This document shows positions 5,618-7,285 of a stretch of 7,285 nucleotides of DNA, one piece after another (the first letter of the stretch is position 1; each line of letters begins with the position of its first letter). The DNA comes from Spirochaetia bacterium (lineage in GTDB: Bacteria > Spirochaetota > Spirochaetia > Treponematales > Breznakiellaceae): the NCBI GenBank assembly GCA_025997495.1, contig BNUR01000140.1, positions 1-7,285 on the forward strand. Reading direction: 5' to 3'. The translations under genes and the position numbers were made by a program. Below the pieces are notes generated by a model, which worked only from the letters and a program-made list of their open reading frames with translations, was not told where the DNA came from and ran no database searches.

Positions 5618-6779
5618 GTCTTTTTTCCTTCTGTTTCAGTTTATTCATTAACCGTTCCCGGCGATGAAACATCTCATCTTCCATACTACCCTGAATTGCG
5701 GGTAAAGCCAAGAACGCATCGACAAACCCCAGCGCCGATTCCGGATCTCTCCCCTTCCATTCTGCCAGAATCGCCTGTGTACGGTACACGATATAGGCGG
5801 CCTTCCGGTACCCCGACTCCGCCGCGGCCCGTAACAGTTCTTCCCCGGTTTTTGCCGTCCCCTGTCCAAAGGCATTTTCCCCGTACCGGCGGATTGCCCA
5901 ATGCCAAAGGAGGGCAAGGTTTTCCGGATCGCAGCGGAACCGTTCCCCCGTGCCCTTGGGATCCTCCGCAATCCCGCAAAGGGCGCCCAGGATGCCTCCG
6001 AGGCCGGCAATGTCATGGGCATTGTGGCTGCAGACCCCAAGCAGTTCCGTGGGGTTTCCGGTTTTCAGGAAGGAAAACCAGATATCCGGCGCCATGGAGC
6101 CCGGGATGTCCCCGGTACGATCCAGGCCGAGGATGCCGGTTTCAATCGCCGCCTGGGAGCAGGAGGGCAGAACCCGTTTCCAGAGCTGCCGGCAGGGGTG
6201 GAGGAGATCCGCCTGGAAATATTCCGGGGGCCGGATCCCGTTCATAAGGCAGCGTATTTTGAGAAGCTGGGAATCAAAGCTTTTACCGTTATAAGTCACG
6301 ACGATGGATTCCGGGGCAAATTCCCCCAGGACAGCCTCCAGAAAATCGCTTTCCCCCGGATAGTCCAGGAGCAGGTACTGATCTATCTTGAGGGCGCCTT
6401 CCGCCACCCTGCCGAAGGCGGCTAAAAAGGCCAGTGTACCGGGACCGGTGGAAAGACCCGTGGTTTCCAGGTCAAAGAAAAGCAGGTCATCAGGACGGGG
6501 CAGTGAAAGCCGCAAAGCCTGATAGCGGAGAAAATCCGGAAGGATGATGCCCAAGGATCCGGGCACGGTACGCAAGGCGGCGGAAAAAGATGGCGGGGGC
6601 GTCATGGCTATCGACCGCTTTGCTACCAGGGAGCTTAGTGTCACCCAGTCCGGGCCGGGCAGGGGGGCTTCTGCTTGCAGGGAAACTGCGCGGGAAACTT
6701 CGTGGCACGGATTATTGTTTACCCTGGCCGGCACACTGTCCCGAATCTGCTGCAACCGTGCCCGTAAATTATTCCCCAT
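5592..6779 (-). CDS. yprB: YprB-like RNase H-fold exonuclease
   Basis: The 395-residue protein carries the YprB / RNase_H_2 exonuclease domain at about 98-268. Motif I is FFDLETTGLS with D103 and E105, followed by YNGKSFD (163-169, D169), ADLLH with D191, and SHNAHDIAGL with H252 and D256. These fit a DEDD-type metal-dependent 3'-5' exonuclease. The preceding ~95 residues are poorly conserved. The C-terminal ~115 residues are helical, with repeats reminiscent of TPR units (LALLWHWAIRRYG, LLRAAAESGYRKAAYIVY), ending in a very basic tail (KLKQKEKRREY). In Bacillus, yprB follows the helicase gene yprA, as it does here, so joint DNA processing is likely. ATG 6779 was chosen because AAAGGA (6794-6789) lies 9 nt away. 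The GTG at 6785 is only 3 nt from that site. Confidence 0.88.
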   Translation of the reverse strand: MGNNLRARLQQIRDSVPARVNNNPCHEVSRAVSLQAEAPLPGPDWVTLSSLVAKRSIAMTPPPSFSAALRTVPGSLGIILPDFLRYQALRLSLPRPDDLLFFDLETTGLSTGPGTLAFLAAFGRVAEGALKIDQYLLLDYPGESDFLEAVLGEFAPESIVVTYNGKSFDSQLLKIRCLMNGIRPPEYFQADLLHPCRQLWKRVLPSCSQAAIETGILGLDRTGDIPGSMAPDIWFSFLKTGNPTELLGVCSHNAHDIAGLGGILGALCGIAEDPKGTGERFRCDPENLALLWHWAIRRYGENAFGQGTAKTGEELLRAAAESGYRKAAYIVYRTQAILAEWKGRDPESALGFVDAFLALPAIQGSMEDEMFHRRERLMNKLKQKEKRREYPAFDD

Positions 6780-6796
6780 CCCCACTCTTCCTTTTA

Positions 6797-7285
6797 CTAA
6801 AGTGTGCCCAGTAAGGATCGCAGAAAATCTACCGCCCCCGCTTTATTCCCCCCCGGCCCCACGCAGGAAGGGCAGCCTTCCTTGCAGGGACATTCCGCGA
6901 CAACCCGGTATACGGAGCGGAACAGTTCCCCCGTATGCCGCGCCAGGCTTTCCGCCAGCCCCGTGCCGCCGGGGTATTTATCGTAAATATACAGGGCGGG
7001 CACACCAAAGTGGGGATCCCGAACCCGTTCCGCCATGCCGATGTCCCGTGGATCGCAGAGGAGAAACACCGGGGCGATATGCTTGACCAGCGTCCCGGCG
7101 CCCCCCAGAATTGAGCCGATCCCGGCCTCCCCAAAATTAGCCAGCGCCTTTCCCGCCGCGGTATCACTGCCAAAAAGCAGTGCCAGGCACCGTGTTTGCA
7201 TTTCCTCTTCCGGCAGGTCGATGTCCCCGTAGCCGACATTTTCGTGGGTGTGGAAGCGGATTTTCTTGAATTTGGCAGCCTGGGA
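6797..7285 (-). CDS. yprA: YprA-like DEAD/DEAH helicase, C-terminal DUF1998 domain (5' end outside window)
   Basis: The last 162 residues run from the window edge to TAG at 6797. They match the C-terminal domain of YprA-type superfamily 2 helicases. FHTHENVGYGDIDLPEEEM (11-29) resembles the family's (F/Y)THENVGYG.I.LPE.EM, and a DUF1998 block has YDKYPGGTGLAE (101-112). A four-cysteine motif follows: C132-P-C134-KEG-C138-PS-C141-VGPGG, likely binding zinc. The family (YprA/MrfA/Hrq1-like) comprises ATP-dependent 3'-5' DNA helicases; Bacillus MrfA acts in mitomycin C repair. The motor domains lie outside the window. Only 17 bases separate the stop from the ATG of the yprB-like gene, whose ribosome site lies in that gap, so the two are surely co-transcribed. 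Confidence 0.9.
   Translation of the reverse strand, partial: SQAAKFKKIRFHTHENVGYGDIDLPEEEMQTRCLALLFGSDTAAGKALANFGEAGIGSILGGAGTLVKHIAPVFLLCDPRDIGMAERVRDPHFGVPALYIYDKYPGGTGLAESLARHTGELFRSVYRVVAECPCKEGCPSCVGPGGNKAGAVDFLRSLLGTL

Noticed and set aside
5696..6425. Plus-strand ORFs of 174-183 codons opposite the yprB-like gene
   Set aside because: They are Pro/Arg/Gly-rich shadows of a gene with intact exonuclease motifs, with no ribosome site and no recognisable domain.

Overview
The window looks like chromosomal DNA from a spirochaete, most likely a Treponema or close relative of moderately high GC. This is an inference from the overall look of the proteins and the gene set; there is no rRNA or other lineage marker. 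Two gene clusters point towards each other and meet in a short AT-rich gap at about 4390-4583. I see no tRNA, rRNA, CRISPR array or insertion sequence.

Plus strand, left part. Bases 1-281 hold the 3' end of a DUF1848 gene with a cysteine-rich, radical-SAM-like cluster. Its C-terminus stops abnormally soon after the conserved YCYA, where an AT-rich stretch turns GC-rich. Next comes a membrane-microdomain cluster. A long-form NfeD membrane serine protease (307-1887) is followed by a secreted DUF2141 protein (1930-2331), which is AT-rich and has its own promoter overlapping the nfeD stop codon. Then come the flotillin-like scaffold FloA (2405-3391), an uncharacterised membrane-anchored protein with a long Pro/Ala-rich linker and a C-terminal EILG motif (3395-4048), and a small helical cytosolic protein (4048-4389) coupled by a TAATG overlap. 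NfeD and FloA are established partners (compare the Bacillus yqeZ-yqfA-yqfB operon). The two proteins after FloA are candidates for new partners of the same system.

Convergent gap. It contains a 12-bp direct repeat with a 20-bp period, resembling the CACGAAA-type dispersed repeats of environmental bacteria. It also contains an orphan signal-peptide ORF (4487-4618), probably the remains of a secreted-protein gene, which runs into the 3' end of ruvA.

Minus strand, right part. Reading from the right edge, a DNA-metabolism cluster runs yprA-like helicase C-terminus (DUF1998, 7285-6797), yprB-like RNase H-fold exonuclease (6779-5592), a YpeA/RimI-type GNAT acetyltransferase (5617-5186) and ruvA (5177-4584). 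The genes overlap or are 8-17 nt apart and are probably co-transcribed from a promoter beyond the right edge. The acetyltransferase gene carries a run of eight G in a conserved motif, a possible slippage site.
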